Below, one piece after another: positions 24,422-33,630 of a DNA stretch of 64,000 bases. The position numbers were made by a program, and so were the translations under genes. Below the pieces are notes generated by a model that ran no database searches, was not told where the DNA came from, and worked only from the letters and a program-made list of their open reading frames with translations. Each line of letters starts with the position of its first letter. Position 1 is the stretch's first letter. The stretch lies in contig JADJXY010000002.1 of assembly GCA_016720065.1 (NCBI GenBank), positions 2,617,001-2,681,000 of the forward strand, in the 5' to 3' direction. The stretch is from Betaproteobacteria bacterium. Lineage in GTDB: Bacteria > Pseudomonadota > Gammaproteobacteria > Burkholderiales > Rhodocyclaceae.

Positions 24422-27400
24422 GTGAGAGCCGTGTTGGCCATCACCCTTTCGCTGGCCCTGTGGCAGTCGGCTGCAAGTCTTGCCGATTCCACGCCGCAGC
24501 CCGAGGTCTTTCTGCAACTGGGTCACGCCGGACTCATCCAGGCCGTTGCGGTTTCGCCCGATGGTGCCTTCATCGCCTCAGCCGATTTCTCCGGCGTGAC
24601 CAAGCTCTGGAAGGCGGGAAGCCACAAGGAGATCGGCAGTTTCCCCAAGGTTTCGATGCCTGTCTTGCGGCTGGCCTGGGCGCCGGACGGCCGGCACCTC
24701 TTCGCGAGTACGGCCGACGGGCGCCTGCTGTGGCTCGACGCGCAACGCCTCGAACAGATCCGCGAGTCGTCTTGCGCAACTTCGGGGCGCCTGAAGGAAG
24801 TGCGGGCCATCGCCGTCAGCCGTGACGGTAGCGAAGTGGCGTGCGGCAACCTGGACGGTGACCTGGCGGTATTTTCGGTGGACGACGGATCCCTTCGCCG
24901 CCTCATCGACGCGGGCGGTGACGGCATCCGGGCCCTGGCCACGACTCCGGACGGAGCGGCCATCGTCGCCGGGGGGGCGGGCAGGATTCAGCGCTTCTCC
25001 TGGAAGGACGGACGTCGCCTGGGCGCCTTTCCCGTCCCCGATCTGGTGTCCGACCTGGTGCTCTTCAGGAACTCGCCGCAGGTGGCGGTAAGTTTCGGCT
25101 TTCTGTTCCACGGCAAGGAAACCACCCTGCGCATTTACCATCTCGACTCCGGCCGGGAAGACTACGCGCTGACCGGTTCGCTTGGGGGCAGTCAGAGCCT
25201 CGCGCTGAGCCCCGACGAGAAGACGCTCTACAGCGGCCCCTTCCAGCGCGTCGATGGGGGCGCAAAGACGCTCGCCGCAATGTTCGTCAGCGATTTTCGC
25301 ATTCAGGCCTGGGATCTGGAGCGCAGGGTCATCGCCCGCTCCCTGGCAGGCCATGGAGGCAGCGTGGCCGGCTTGGCGCTGAATCCCCAGGGCGACCAGC
25401 TCTATTCTGCTTCCTGGGACGGATCGCTGCGGGCGTGGAGCCCCGCCGACGGTGCGCAGGAACGTCTGGCCGCGAGGAGCGAGAGCCCGGCAGCGGTTTT
25501 CGCCGTCGAAGGAGGTTTTGCAAGCGCCGCGCCGGAGGGAGACCTCAGTGTCTGGGATGGCAGCACCGGCGAGCGCGTGCGCCGCATCCGTGCGCCGCTT
25601 CCCGAGGCGCTGCAGGGACGCCCGTTTTCACTTCAGGGCGTCGTGGCGAACGGGTCGGGCCAGATGGTCAGCGTTGCCCACGATGGCGTGGACGCCATCC
25701 TGGTTCGGCGCATCGCTGCGAGCGGCGCGGTCGCGGCCACGGTGATCAGGGCCGACGGCGAGGCATGGCATTCGCCGGAGGCCGCGCAGCAACTCGGGGC
25801 GCCCGGCGAGGGGGCGAAGCGCCGGGTCTTCCCGCTGCTTGCACGGGCAGCGCTCGCCGCCCAGGGAACCCGGGTTTACCTGGCGGTCAAATACTTTGCC
25901 CCAGGCAATCTCTTCACGTTCTATTCGCGCGTTGCGGTCTGGGATGTGGGCGAAGAGCGCCTGCTGGGCTTTCTACCCGGCCTCATCGCGGGGGAAATCT
26001 CGGCGCTGAGCCTCAGTCCCGACGCGGGCACCCTGTTTCTGGGCAGCAGCCAGGCGCTCAGGGCGGAAGTCGATGCCCCCCGGGAGACCCGCCTGTCGGC
26101 CTACCGGGTGGCGGACGGTGCCGAACTCTGGTCCAGGGACTATTCGCGCCATGGAGCCCCGGAGCTCATTGCAGCGAGCCCTGACGGCAGCCACGCTGCC
26201 GTCGTCACGGGGCACCGGCTGGCCGCCTTCGACCCCCGCTCGGGTCAGGAATTCCGGACGCTGGGCGGGGCGCAAAAGCGCCTCGCCGCCCTGGCCTTTT
26301 CTCCCGACGGTCAGGTGCTGGTCGGTGGCGGCCATGACGCGCAGCTGCTCGCCTGGGATGTCGCGAGCGGCGAACTCCTCGCCCGTCTGGCCGGCCACGC
26401 CGGGACCATCAGGTCCCTCAGCTTCCTGGCCGCGGGCAAGCGCGTACTCTCGGCCGGCGACGACCACCAGATCAAGATGTGGGACCTTGCCGGGCGCGAG
26501 GAAATGCTCACCTTCGCCGCCTTTGCGGGGGAGCCCGGGGACTGGGCTGCCCTCACCCCGCAGGGGTATTTCGCTGCATCGCCGGGAGGAGCGGAATTGG
26601 TCGGGTTTCGCCTCGGCAACCGTCTGTACCACCTGAATCAGTTCTACGACCTGTTCTATCGCCCCGACCTGGTGCGTCGCCGCCTCGCCGGAGAACCCTT
26701 CGCGCACCTGGGCAGCGACCGCATCGAGCAGGCCATCACCCAGCCGCCGCCCGATGTCGAGCTGCGTACGGCACCTGGGGCCATGGGAGCCCCTGCCCGC
26801 ACACTGCACCTCACCGTGCGCGCCACCGGCGGCGGTATCGGGGAAGTGCGGGTCTTTCACAACGGCAAGCTGGTCCGTTCCGATACGCCGGCCCAACGCT
26901 TGGCGCTTGCGGCACCGATCTCTGCCGCCGCCCCATCGCCGCGGCGTACCCGCGGCCTGGCGAGTATCCTGCGCCCGACGCTGTCGCATCTCGAGCGCCC
27001 CGGCAAGGGCGAATCATTCTCCGAGACCCTGGAGGTCACCCCCGTCGCCGGCGACAACGAGATCGCCGCGCTCGCATTCAATCGCAACAACACCGTCCAC
27101 AGCCGCATCGTCACCGCGAATTTCGTCTCCCGGCGCTCCGCGCCACCCCCCCGCACCTTCCTGGTCGCGGTGGGCGTCGACCGCTTCCGCTCCGGGGAGC
27201 GCGACAGCCTCAAATACGCCGCCAAGGACGCCAGGGAACTGGCCACCTTCCTGGCCGCCCGGGCCGCCAGGATCGAACTGGGGAAGCTGACCGACGTCAT
27301 TGCCTTGCTCGACCGCCGCGCCACCAAGGCGGGCATCACCGCCGCGCTGGAGTCCGTGGCGCGCCGCGCCGGACCCCAGGATGCGCTGGTGCTCTTCGTG

Positions 27401-27892
27401 GCCACCCATGGCCTGCTGGATGAGGCGGGCTACTTCCTGCTCACCCACGACTTCGAGGGGCCGGAGAGCCCTCACGGCATCCTCGGCGCCGGCGAAATCA
27501 TCGACCTGCTGAAGCGCGTCCCCGCCCAGCGTCAACTGCTCATCCTGGACACCTGCCACGCCGGCGGCATGAACCCGAACCTCGACGGCCTCTACGATGC
27601 CCGGATCACCGTGTTTGCCCGAAACGCCGGGCTGCACGTCTTCGCTTCCTCGGGAAGCCTGGAGGAGGCCCTGGACGATGTCGGCGGCAATGGATTGCTG
27701 ACCTCGGCGCTGCTCTCCGGACTCAAGGCCCCCGATGCCGACGCGAACGATGATGGGCACCTCGCGGTCTCGGAGTGGGGCGACTTCGGGCGCCGCCGCG
27801 TCCTCGACCTTGCCCGCGATGCCGGCCACCGCCAGACCCCCCTGATCCTGCGCTACGGTCGGGATTTCCCGGTTTTTCGCCTACGCCCCTGA
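24422..27892 (+). CDS. Exported WD40-repeat protein with C-terminal caspase-like peptidase domain
   Basis: 1156 aa from a GTG with GGAGGAG upstream. Residues 1-22 look like a Sec signal peptide (MRAVLAITLSLALWQSAASL). WD40 beta-propeller repeats follow (about 35-770; e.g. HAGLIQAVAVSPDGAFIASA, GHAGTIRSLSFLAAGKRVLS, then MWDL). A beta-sandwich-like part (about 780-900) precedes a C14 caspase/metacaspase domain (about 910-1156). The catalytic dyad is visible: His near 996 in LFVATHGLLDE and Cys near 1045 in LLILDTCHAGG. Bacterial caspase homologues cleave proteins, often in stress or defence; here the signal peptide puts it in the envelope. Target and trigger are unknown. A flotillin remnant follows directly. 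Confidence 0.85.
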   Translation: MRAVLAITLSLALWQSAASLADSTPQPEVFLQLGHAGLIQAVAVSPDGAFIASADFSGVTKLWKAGSHKEIGSFPKVSMPVLRLAWAPDGRHLFASTADGRLLWLDAQRLEQIRESSCATSGRLKEVRAIAVSRDGSEVACGNLDGDLAVFSVDDGSLRRLIDAGGDGIRALATTPDGAAIVAGGAGRIQRFSWKDGRRLGAFPVPDLVSDLVLFRNSPQVAVSFGFLFHGKETTLRIYHLDSGREDYALTGSLGGSQSLALSPDEKTLYSGPFQRVDGGAKTLAAMFVSDFRIQAWDLERRVIARSLAGHGGSVAGLALNPQGDQLYSASWDGSLRAWSPADGAQERLAARSESPAAVFAVEGGFASAAPEGDLSVWDGSTGERVRRIRAPLPEALQGRPFSLQGVVANGSGQMVSVAHDGVDAILVRRIAASGAVAATVIRADGEAWHSPEAAQQLGAPGEGAKRRVFPLLARAALAAQGTRVYLAVKYFAPGNLFTFYSRVAVWDVGEERLLGFLPGLIAGEISALSLSPDAGTLFLGSSQALRAEVDAPRETRLSAYRVADGAELWSRDYSRHGAPELIAASPDGSHAAVVTGHRLAAFDPRSGQEFRTLGGAQKRLAALAFSPDGQVLVGGGHDAQLLAWDVASGELLARLAGHAGTIRSLSFLAAGKRVLSAGDDHQIKMWDLAGREEMLTFAAFAGEPGDWAALTPQGYFAASPGGAELVGFRLGNRLYHLNQFYDLFYRPDLVRRRLAGEPFAHLGSDRIEQAITQPPPDVELRTAPGAMGAPARTLHLTVRATGGGIGEVRVFHNGKLVRSDTPAQRLALAAPISAAAPSPRRTRGLASILRPTLSHLERPGKGESFSETLEVTPVAGDNEIAALAFNRNNTVHSRIVTANFVSRRSAPPPRTFLVAVGVDRFRSGERDSLKYAAKDARELATFLAARAARIELGKLTDVIALLDRRATKAGITAALESVARRAGPQDALVLFVATHGLLDEAGYFLLTHDFEGPESPHGILGAGEIIDLLKRVPAQRQLLILDTCHAGGMNPNLDGLYDARITVFARNAGLHVFASSGSLEEALDDVGGNGLLTSALLSGLKAPDADANDDGHLAVSEWGDFGRRRVLDLARDAGHRQTPLILRYGRDFPVFRLRP

Positions 27893-28133
27893 GCATCAAG
27901 ATCATCCCGGTGGACGGTCTGGGCCGTGGCGGCGCAGGCGCCCAAGCCGAAGGCACTGGGCCGGCCAGCGGCAATCTGGCCGAACAGGCTGTCAGCGCAG
28001 CCCTCGCCTATCGCGCCCAGCAACCCATCCTTGACGCGCTCCTGGCCGAAATCGGCATGAAGGGGGCAGCCTGGGCGGCTTGGTCGAGTCCGTGCGACAA
28101 GAAATCAGGCCCGAGCCACCCCCCGCGAGCTGA
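27893..28133 (+). pseudogene. Flotillin/YqiK-type C-terminal remnant with a frameshift
   Basis: Directly after the caspase stop, the frame reads SIKIIPVDGLGRGGAG..., then SGNLAEQAVSAALAYRAQQP and ILDALLAEIGMKG. This resembles the C-terminal tail of flotillin-like (YqiK) SPFH proteins. At the five-G run 28062-28066 one base appears missing: adding one G restores SLGGLVESVRQEIRPEPPP and a TGA stop at 28131-28133. There is no start and no SPFH domain, so this is a fragment. It accounts for most of the 334-bp gap before the rhomboid gene. Family assignment is by eye. Confidence 0.55.
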
Positions 28134-28226
28134 CCACGGCGGGGCGCGCGCTCGCTGGCGCCCGGGCCGGCCCACCCCCCTCGCCCGTCGCTTGGAAGCG
28201 GGCGTGGAGCGGGGGCACGCGGGCGC

Positions 28227-29885
28227 TTACTCGCGGGTAGCCCCTCGGCCACCCCCCTTGACCAGCCGGGCGATCCGCTCGCCGCTGGCCTTGATCTCCG
28301 CCTCCAGCGCCCGGGCGCGTTCCGGGTCCGCGGCGACGCCTTCTCCACCGCCTTCCGGATAGTGGGTCTGCATGCGGGTGGCCTCGACGAGCAGATCGAC
28401 CATGTGGCGCGTCTCGGCCAGGAAGGGGCGGCGGGGATCGGTGGGGCTCAGATAGGTCGCGCCCAATTCCTGCTGCACCCGCTGCAGCCGGGGCAGAAGG
28501 TTCTGGCGGCCCCAGTCGTCGAGTTGGCGCTCGCTCACGCGCCCAGCCTCCTTCTCCTTGAACTCGTGCTGCAGGGCCTTGATGGCGGCGTCGAATTCCG
28601 CCATGGCCCGCGGGAAGCGGGCGTTGCCGTCGTGCACCCCCGCCACGTCCACCTGGGCCGGTGGCGCCAGAGCCACGACCGCGGCCACCGTCGCCGCCGT
28701 GGCGACGCCCGCCACCGCGGCCCGGAAGCGCCAAGTGGCAGCGAAGTGCTCGAGATCGAAGCGCTCGGGCAGCACCAAGGCCAGGAGACAGCCGCCGACG
28801 AGCCCGCCGACGTGGGCGGCATTGTCGATGCCCTCCTGGACAAATCCGAAGATGAGGGCGTAGCCGATGAAGAAGAGCAGGGAGCCGATCTGCTGCTTGC
28901 CGAAGGCCTTGGGCAGGCTGCTGCGGTGCTGCAGCAGCGCGACGAGCAGCGCCCCGGTAATGCCGAACACGGCGCCGGAAGCCCCCACGGCGACGACCTT
29001 CTGGGCACCGAAATGCAGGCTGAAGGCGCTGCCCAGGAGGGCGGAGCCAAGGTAGAGGAGGAGAAAGAGACGATGGCCGTAGATGCGTTCGACCACCGCT
29101 CCGGCGCTGGCCAGACCCACCATGTTCATGGCCAGATGGAGCAGCCCGCCGTGCAGGAAGGCGGCACTCAGCAGGCGCCAGACTTCGCCCCGCTGCACTT
29201 CGGAAGCGGCGTTGCCGCCCCAGGCGAGAAGCAAGTCGGCGCTGTTGTGCAGGAGAGTTCCCCCGTGGCCCAGGCCCCAGAGCCAGACGGCGCCGTTGGT
29301 CAGAACCAGGGTCCAGACGACCCAGGTGACGGGGGCCAGGGCGTAGAGCCGATCGTGGAATTCCCGCTCCTCGACCAGGGGATCCCGCAGCAGCGCCTTG
29401 CCGCTCGCGGCCCGGCAGGCATTGAGCCGGGCGACGGCCGCCGCCAGAAGCCGTTCCTGGTCAGCCCCGTCCAGGGCGGACAGGGGCAGCGCCACCGCCT
29501 TCCCGCCCCCCTCCAGCGCAAAGGAGAGCCCGGCCCCCCCGGCGCCCAGGCCAAAGTCGACTCCAGCCACTTCCTCCCAGAGCAGGCGTTTCTGCCCGCC
29601 GGCAAAGGATTCCGAGGCGATGCCCTGCCCGTCCAGACTCACCGCGGGGCGAGCGGGATCGAGACGATGCCGGAATTTCCATTCCGCCCAGGCGAGGCCC
29701 GCGGCACAAAGCGCCAGCCCCACCGCCCCTTCCAGCGGCGCCCGCAGCAGGAGCAGCAGGCAAACCCCGGCGATGAGCACGCCCGCCAGCCGCAGCATGC
29801 GGCGCGACGAACGCAGGCCGCAGTGGGCGCCGGGGTAGAAGTGGTCCGGGGCGGGGCCGGTGTCGGCAGAAAACGGCTGGGTCAT
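28227..29885 (-). CDS. Rhomboid-family intramembrane serine protease with long C-terminal tail
   Basis: 552 aa. Two N-terminal transmembrane helices (about 33-65) and a soluble region precede a six-helix rhomboid core (about 165-385). The catalytic Ser is near 302 in VGASGAVFG and the His near 358 in NAAHVGG. The conserved HGGLLHLAMNM loop is present. An extra helix near 400-420 is followed by a charged, helical C-terminal tail of about 130 residues. Rhomboids cut transmembrane substrates in the bilayer. I chose ATG 29885; ATG 29930 would add 15 residues and is also possible, and neither has a strong Shine-Dalgarno. Its neighbours encode SH3 and SPFH proteins on the same strand; SPFH proteins often control membrane proteases, so a link is plausible but inferred. 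Confidence 0.85.
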   Translation of the reverse strand: MTQPFSADTGPAPDHFYPGAHCGLRSSRRMLRLAGVLIAGVCLLLLLRAPLEGAVGLALCAAGLAWAEWKFRHRLDPARPAVSLDGQGIASESFAGGQKRLLWEEVAGVDFGLGAGGAGLSFALEGGGKAVALPLSALDGADQERLLAAAVARLNACRAASGKALLRDPLVEEREFHDRLYALAPVTWVVWTLVLTNGAVWLWGLGHGGTLLHNSADLLLAWGGNAASEVQRGEVWRLLSAAFLHGGLLHLAMNMVGLASAGAVVERIYGHRLFLLLYLGSALLGSAFSLHFGAQKVVAVGASGAVFGITGALLVALLQHRSSLPKAFGKQQIGSLLFFIGYALIFGFVQEGIDNAAHVGGLVGGCLLALVLPERFDLEHFAATWRFRAAVAGVATAATVAAVVALAPPAQVDVAGVHDGNARFPRAMAEFDAAIKALQHEFKEKEAGRVSERQLDDWGRQNLLPRLQRVQQELGATYLSPTDPRRPFLAETRHMVDLLVEATRMQTHYPEGGGEGVAADPERARALEAEIKASGERIARLVKGGGRGATRE

Positions 29886-30004
29886 GACTGCGAGGGAGGC
29901 AGGGAGAGCGAGATTGTACTTCTCACGCATAGCCCCGCGGGACCGGGACCACGGGCAAGGGCAAGAGCCATGGTCACCGGCCCCCCGGCGTGCCGCCGCA
30001 CGCC

Positions 30005-31432
30005 TCACCGCAGCGCCACCGTTCCCGCCTTCCACAGCGCGCTTTGCCAGCGGTAGAAAGTGCTGAGGTCTTCCGGCCTTTCGGCCCGCTTGCGGGTGTC
30101 CAGATGGGTGAGGCCCAGGACTTCGAAGCTGCGGCGGTAGCGGCCTGCGACTTTCACTTCCCGTGCTGCCAGCACTTCGCGGCCGCCGGGCACCCAGCCC
30201 GCAAATTCCACGTAGCCCAGGGTCGGCGTTTCGACCCCCGGGGGGAGGACATCCACCGACCAGGATTCACCGTCCTTCCTGAACACCCACAATTCCCGCC
30301 AGGTGTCGCTGCTCTGCACCGCCAGAGACAAGGCGCTGCCGTCCGCGTTGGCGGTGGCCGAGGCGGTCCATACGATGCCGTAGGTGCAGCGGGTGACGAG
30401 GGGCGCCCTGCGCTCCTGGCGGGCCTCCACCAGGGCAATGCAGGTTTGGCCCGGCTCGCCGGCACTGGCGACCACGCTCAGCTTGCCCGATCGGGCAGAC
30501 GCTCCGGGGGCCGCCGCCCAGCGTGAGGCGCCCACCCGGATGGCGGCGTCGCTGTAGGCGGCCGCGTCGGTTTCCATGAGTTCCGCCTTGTTGATGGCGG
30601 CGAGTGCGTCGACGGCCCGGGTGGCGGCTTCCTGCACCGGCGCGGCGCCGACTTCCGGCCGGCGCGCCCGCTGGTAGGCCAGGCTGGCCCACACCCCGGC
30701 CTGGCGCAGGCGGATACGGTTCTTGAGCACTTCCGGCAGTGCGCCGAGTTCGACTCGTTCCAGGACGTCCGCCCGCCAGTTGTCCAGGGCGTAGCGCTCC
30801 ACCGGCGTCAGGGCCGGCGAAATGCACTCGTGGCGGGTGAGCGCCAGGGCGGCCAGCGCTTTCTGCACGGCACTGGCGGGCAGAGCCAGCACGCGGCGCT
30901 GGGCCTCGCCGCCGGCGCAGAGCTGGATCTGGCCGTCGCGCTCGAAGGCCGTCATGGTCACGCCGTAGGCGGCCGCCACTTCCAGATGGGCCGCATTGAC
31001 CTCGCCGGCGCGTCCGGCCTGGCCGGTGCTCGCCCGGCGGGCCAGGCGATCGGCCATCTGCCCCAGGGCGTCGAAGACCTCGGCACCAATGGCTTCCGCC
31101 GGCGCCGCCCGCAGGTAGGCGGCGGCGTAGGCGATGCCCAGGGCTTCGGACCCCGGGGTCTCCTTCAGAAAACGCACCACGGCGAGCAGTTCCGGCGCCG
31201 CTTCCGGCTTGAGGGACTGCACCCGCACCTGGCTGGCCCGGATGTAGCCGGCCCGTTCGCGGCGGTGGTCGTACACCTGGAGAAAATCGCCCTTCTCGCC
31301 GCGGATTTCCAGGCTGTCCCCCTGCCACAGGACGGCCTGCTGGGGGGCCGAATCGCGGGGAGCGGCCCGCAGGGCGGTCTGGTCCGCGGCCACCAGGGCG
31401 ACGACGGTGAGTGCGCTGGCCAGCATGCTCAT
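30005..31432 (-). CDS. Secreted SH3-domain protein of unknown function
   Basis: 475 aa. The N-terminus (MSMLASALTVVALVAADQTA) looks like a signal peptide. It is followed by a bacterial SH3-like domain (about 20-75: ALRAAPRDSAPQQAVLWQGD, then DFLQVYDHRRERAGYIRASQV). The remaining 400 residues are not recognised; a Cys pair and a beta-rich C-terminal part are visible. Its ATG overlaps the stop of the SPFH gene (ATGA), so the start is fixed and the two are coupled. It probably acts in the periplasm, perhaps binding cell wall; no catalytic motif is seen. Confidence 0.7.
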   Translation of the reverse strand: MSMLASALTVVALVAADQTALRAAPRDSAPQQAVLWQGDSLEIRGEKGDFLQVYDHRRERAGYIRASQVRVQSLKPEAAPELLAVVRFLKETPGSEALGIAYAAAYLRAAPAEAIGAEVFDALGQMADRLARRASTGQAGRAGEVNAAHLEVAAAYGVTMTAFERDGQIQLCAGGEAQRRVLALPASAVQKALAALALTRHECISPALTPVERYALDNWRADVLERVELGALPEVLKNRIRLRQAGVWASLAYQRARRPEVGAAPVQEAATRAVDALAAINKAELMETDAAAYSDAAIRVGASRWAAAPGASARSGKLSVVASAGEPGQTCIALVEARQERRAPLVTRCTYGIVWTASATANADGSALSLAVQSSDTWRELWVFRKDGESWSVDVLPPGVETPTLGYVEFAGWVPGGREVLAAREVKVAGRYRRSFEVLGLTHLDTRKRAERPEDLSTFYRWQSALWKAGTVALR

Positions 31433-32673
31433 TCCCCCTCGCCGTCGTCGGAGGGCAAGTCAGCCTGGACCGCCGCCTGCGGACGGCCGCCCTTGCCGCC
31501 CAGGAGCGCGGCGCCGATGAATCCCCCATCCCCGGGGGGCGGGGCGATGATGACCTGGATCTTGTCCGACAGCTTGTCGGCCATGGCCTTCTGGATGAGG
31601 AGCGGGTTCTTCTGGATGAGGGCGCCGTCCCGGGCCAGTTGTTCGCTGCTGATCCTGCCTAGGCGATCCTGGCGATAGGCCTCGGCGTCGGCCAGCTTGC
31701 GGCGCGACTCGGCTTCGCCCTGGGCCTCGATCTGACGCGCCTGGGCGGACCCTTCGGCGCTCTTGATGCGGGCGATCTTTTCCGCCTCCGCCTCGAAGCC
31801 CCGCTGCTCGATCTGCTTCTGCTTGAAGGGCAGGATGTGCTTCATCGATTCCGCCTGGGCCTTGGCGGCAATGATCTGCTCCTCCCCCGCGGCCGCCGCG
31901 GCGGTCTCACGCCGGGTCTTGTCGGCCAGGGCTTCCAGTTCGGTCTGCTTGACCTGCTTTTCCTTCAGCTCCAGGGTGTAGCGCATCTTTTCGCTGGCCA
32001 GTTCCTCGGCCAGCAGCCTCTCCATGCCGGCCCGGTAGTCGGCGGGCAGATCCACCTTGCCCACCAGAACCTGCTTCAGGCGGATGCCGTCCCGTTCGAG
32101 CAGGGGCTTCAGTTCGGCTTCGATGGCGTCGCGGATTTCCTGGCGCTTGGTGGAGAAAATTTCCCGTACCGTGTAGCGGGCCAGAATCTTGTACACCACG
32201 CCCTGGACCGCCGGATCGACCACTTCGCCGCCGATGTCCTCGGGCAGGGCGCGGGCCGTGCTGCCGATGCGGGCCGGGTCGAGGGCGTAGCGCACGGCGA
32301 TGTCCAGGCCGATGGACAGGCCCTCGACGGTCTGGAAGGGCGCGCGCCCGGCGGCACTCTCGGCCCCGGCCGGGCGGTAGGTCTGGTCGCGCAGGGCGTA
32401 GCGACGCAACTCGTGGATGCCGGGCAGGGCGAACACCGCGCCTTCCTGAAATTCGACCGTCGCCCCGGTCAGCTGGTTGATGCGCAGCCCCACCTCGCCG
32501 CGCTCGACACCCTGCACCGGCGGATGGGTGTAAAGACTCCAGACACCGAGGCCGGCGACGGCCAGGGCGATCAGGCTGCGCTGGCGTTCGGCCACCTGCC
32601 CGCCCAGGCGACCGGCGCCGCGGCCCAGGGAGTGGCGCAGGTTTTCAGCCAGGTTACGGATACGTTCAGACAT
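31429..32673 (-). CDS. SPFH/Band 7 (prohibitin-like) membrane protein
   Basis: 414 aa. One N-terminal transmembrane helix (about 32-50: QRSLIALAVAGLGVWSLY) and a Band 7/SPFH domain (about 55-240: VGLRINQLTGATVEFQEG, RYALDPARIG, YTVREIFSTKRQEIRDAI). A long charged coiled coil (about 225-370) precedes a short acidic tail. SPFH proteins form large rings that mark membrane microdomains or regulate membrane proteases such as FtsH. A strong GGAGG lies upstream of ATG 32673; a TTG at 32688 falls inside that Shine-Dalgarno and is rejected. It is the first gene of a coupled pair with the SH3 protein, with the rhomboid gene 119 bp downstream. Confidence 0.85.
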   Translation of the reverse strand: MSERIRNLAENLRHSLGRGAGRLGGQVAERQRSLIALAVAGLGVWSLYTHPPVQGVERGEVGLRINQLTGATVEFQEGAVFALPGIHELRRYALRDQTYRPAGAESAAGRAPFQTVEGLSIGLDIAVRYALDPARIGSTARALPEDIGGEVVDPAVQGVVYKILARYTVREIFSTKRQEIRDAIEAELKPLLERDGIRLKQVLVGKVDLPADYRAGMERLLAEELASEKMRYTLELKEKQVKQTELEALADKTRRETAAAAAGEEQIIAAKAQAESMKHILPFKQKQIEQRGFEAEAEKIARIKSAEGSAQARQIEAQGEAESRRKLADAEAYRQDRLGRISSEQLARDGALIQKNPLLIQKAMADKLSDKIQVIIAPPPGDGGFIGAALLGGKGGRPQAAVQADLPSDDGEGE

Positions 32674-32692
32674 GATGTTTTCCTCCAATGAG

Positions 32693-32730
32693 TCGATCTT
32701 CCCGAACGGAGCCGGGGGCGGGAAGATCGA
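32693..32730. promoter_or_regulatory. 12-bp perfect inverted repeat upstream of the SPFH gene
   Basis: TCGATCTTCCCG (32693-32704) and CGGGAAGATCGA (32719-32730), 14-nt loop. On the leftward mRNA the hairpin would end just before the Shine-Dalgarno of the SPFH gene. It lies in the 246-bp divergent space shared with the response-regulator gene, so it may be an operator or a 5' UTR stem that stabilises the mRNA or limits translation. Confidence 0.5.
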
Positions 32731-32919
32731 GGCGCCCGCCGGCTTTCCATGGCTGCCATGGTGGCGCGGCAGGGGCGGAGGACTCCATGCCGCGGTGGGG
32801 CGACTTCGGTAAGGGGTGGGGAAGGGGAATTCCGGGCTGTGAACGAACGCTCACGCCCGCTCTGCACCGAGGGCGGAAAATGGCGTCATACTCTCGCCAG
32901 CCTTCTTCCGGAGCCCCCC

Positions 32920-33630
32920 ATGACCAAGGTCGCCGTCATCGAGGACGACGTTCCCACCAGCAATCAGTTGCGCGACTGGATTCTCGCCGCCCGGCCGGGG
33001 CTGGTCGTCGATCAGTGGTTCGACCGGGACGCCGCCGAGGCGGCCATTGCCCGGGAGGATTACGCCCTGGTCACCCTGGACATCGAGCTGGGCCGGGAGC
33101 GCCACGCGGGGGTCGCCATCATCAACGCCATCAACAAGACCGGCCGCGGCACGCCGGTGCTGGTGGTATCGGCCATGCCGGCAGCGCTGTACCGCAGCAT
33201 CATGAAGGCCCTGGACGCCTGGGACTATCTCCAGAAAACCAGCTTTGCCGAAGCGGACTTCATCGAAACTTTTCTGGAAATCCTGCGCGCCGCCCGGGAC
33301 CGCCCCGGCGCCAAGGAGACCCCCGCGCCCGACGCCGAGCTTTCCCTCGATCCCCTGCGCCAGGCGGCGCCCCTGTGGCGGGGCCAGCGGGTCAACCTGC
33401 CCCTGACCGCCCAGCGCATCCTGGCCGCGCTCCATGCACGGCGCGGCGAGGTGGTGTCCTACGACGAACTGTTCGCCGTGGTGAAAAGCGGGCGCAACCG
33501 GGACAACATCCGGAAGCACATCAGCACCATCCGCGAGGCCTTCCGGGAACTGGACGAGTCCTTCGAGCGCATCGAGAACGTGCCCATGCGCGGCTTCCGC
33601 TGGTCCGACCAAATCCTGCCGCGCGCATGA
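32920..33630 (+). CDS. Two-component response regulator, OmpR-like architecture
   Basis: 236 aa. Receiver domain (about 1-125): acidic pair in VIEDD, phospho-acceptor Asp in LVTLDIEL, Ser in VVSAMP and Lys in YLQKTSF. The C-terminal part (about 150-236) is a winged helix (VNLPLTAQRILAALHARRGE ... KHISTIREAFRELDESFERI) that binds DNA. Its stop overlaps the kinase start (ATGA at 33627-33630). It is divergent from the SPFH-SH3-rhomboid genes, which are therefore its most likely targets; that is inference. Confidence 0.9.
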   Translation: MTKVAVIEDDVPTSNQLRDWILAARPGLVVDQWFDRDAAEAAIAREDYALVTLDIELGRERHAGVAIINAINKTGRGTPVLVVSAMPAALYRSIMKALDAWDYLQKTSFAEADFIETFLEILRAARDRPGAKETPAPDAELSLDPLRQAAPLWRGQRVNLPLTAQRILAALHARRGEVVSYDELFAVVKSGRNRDNIRKHISTIREAFRELDESFERIENVPMRGFRWSDQILPRA

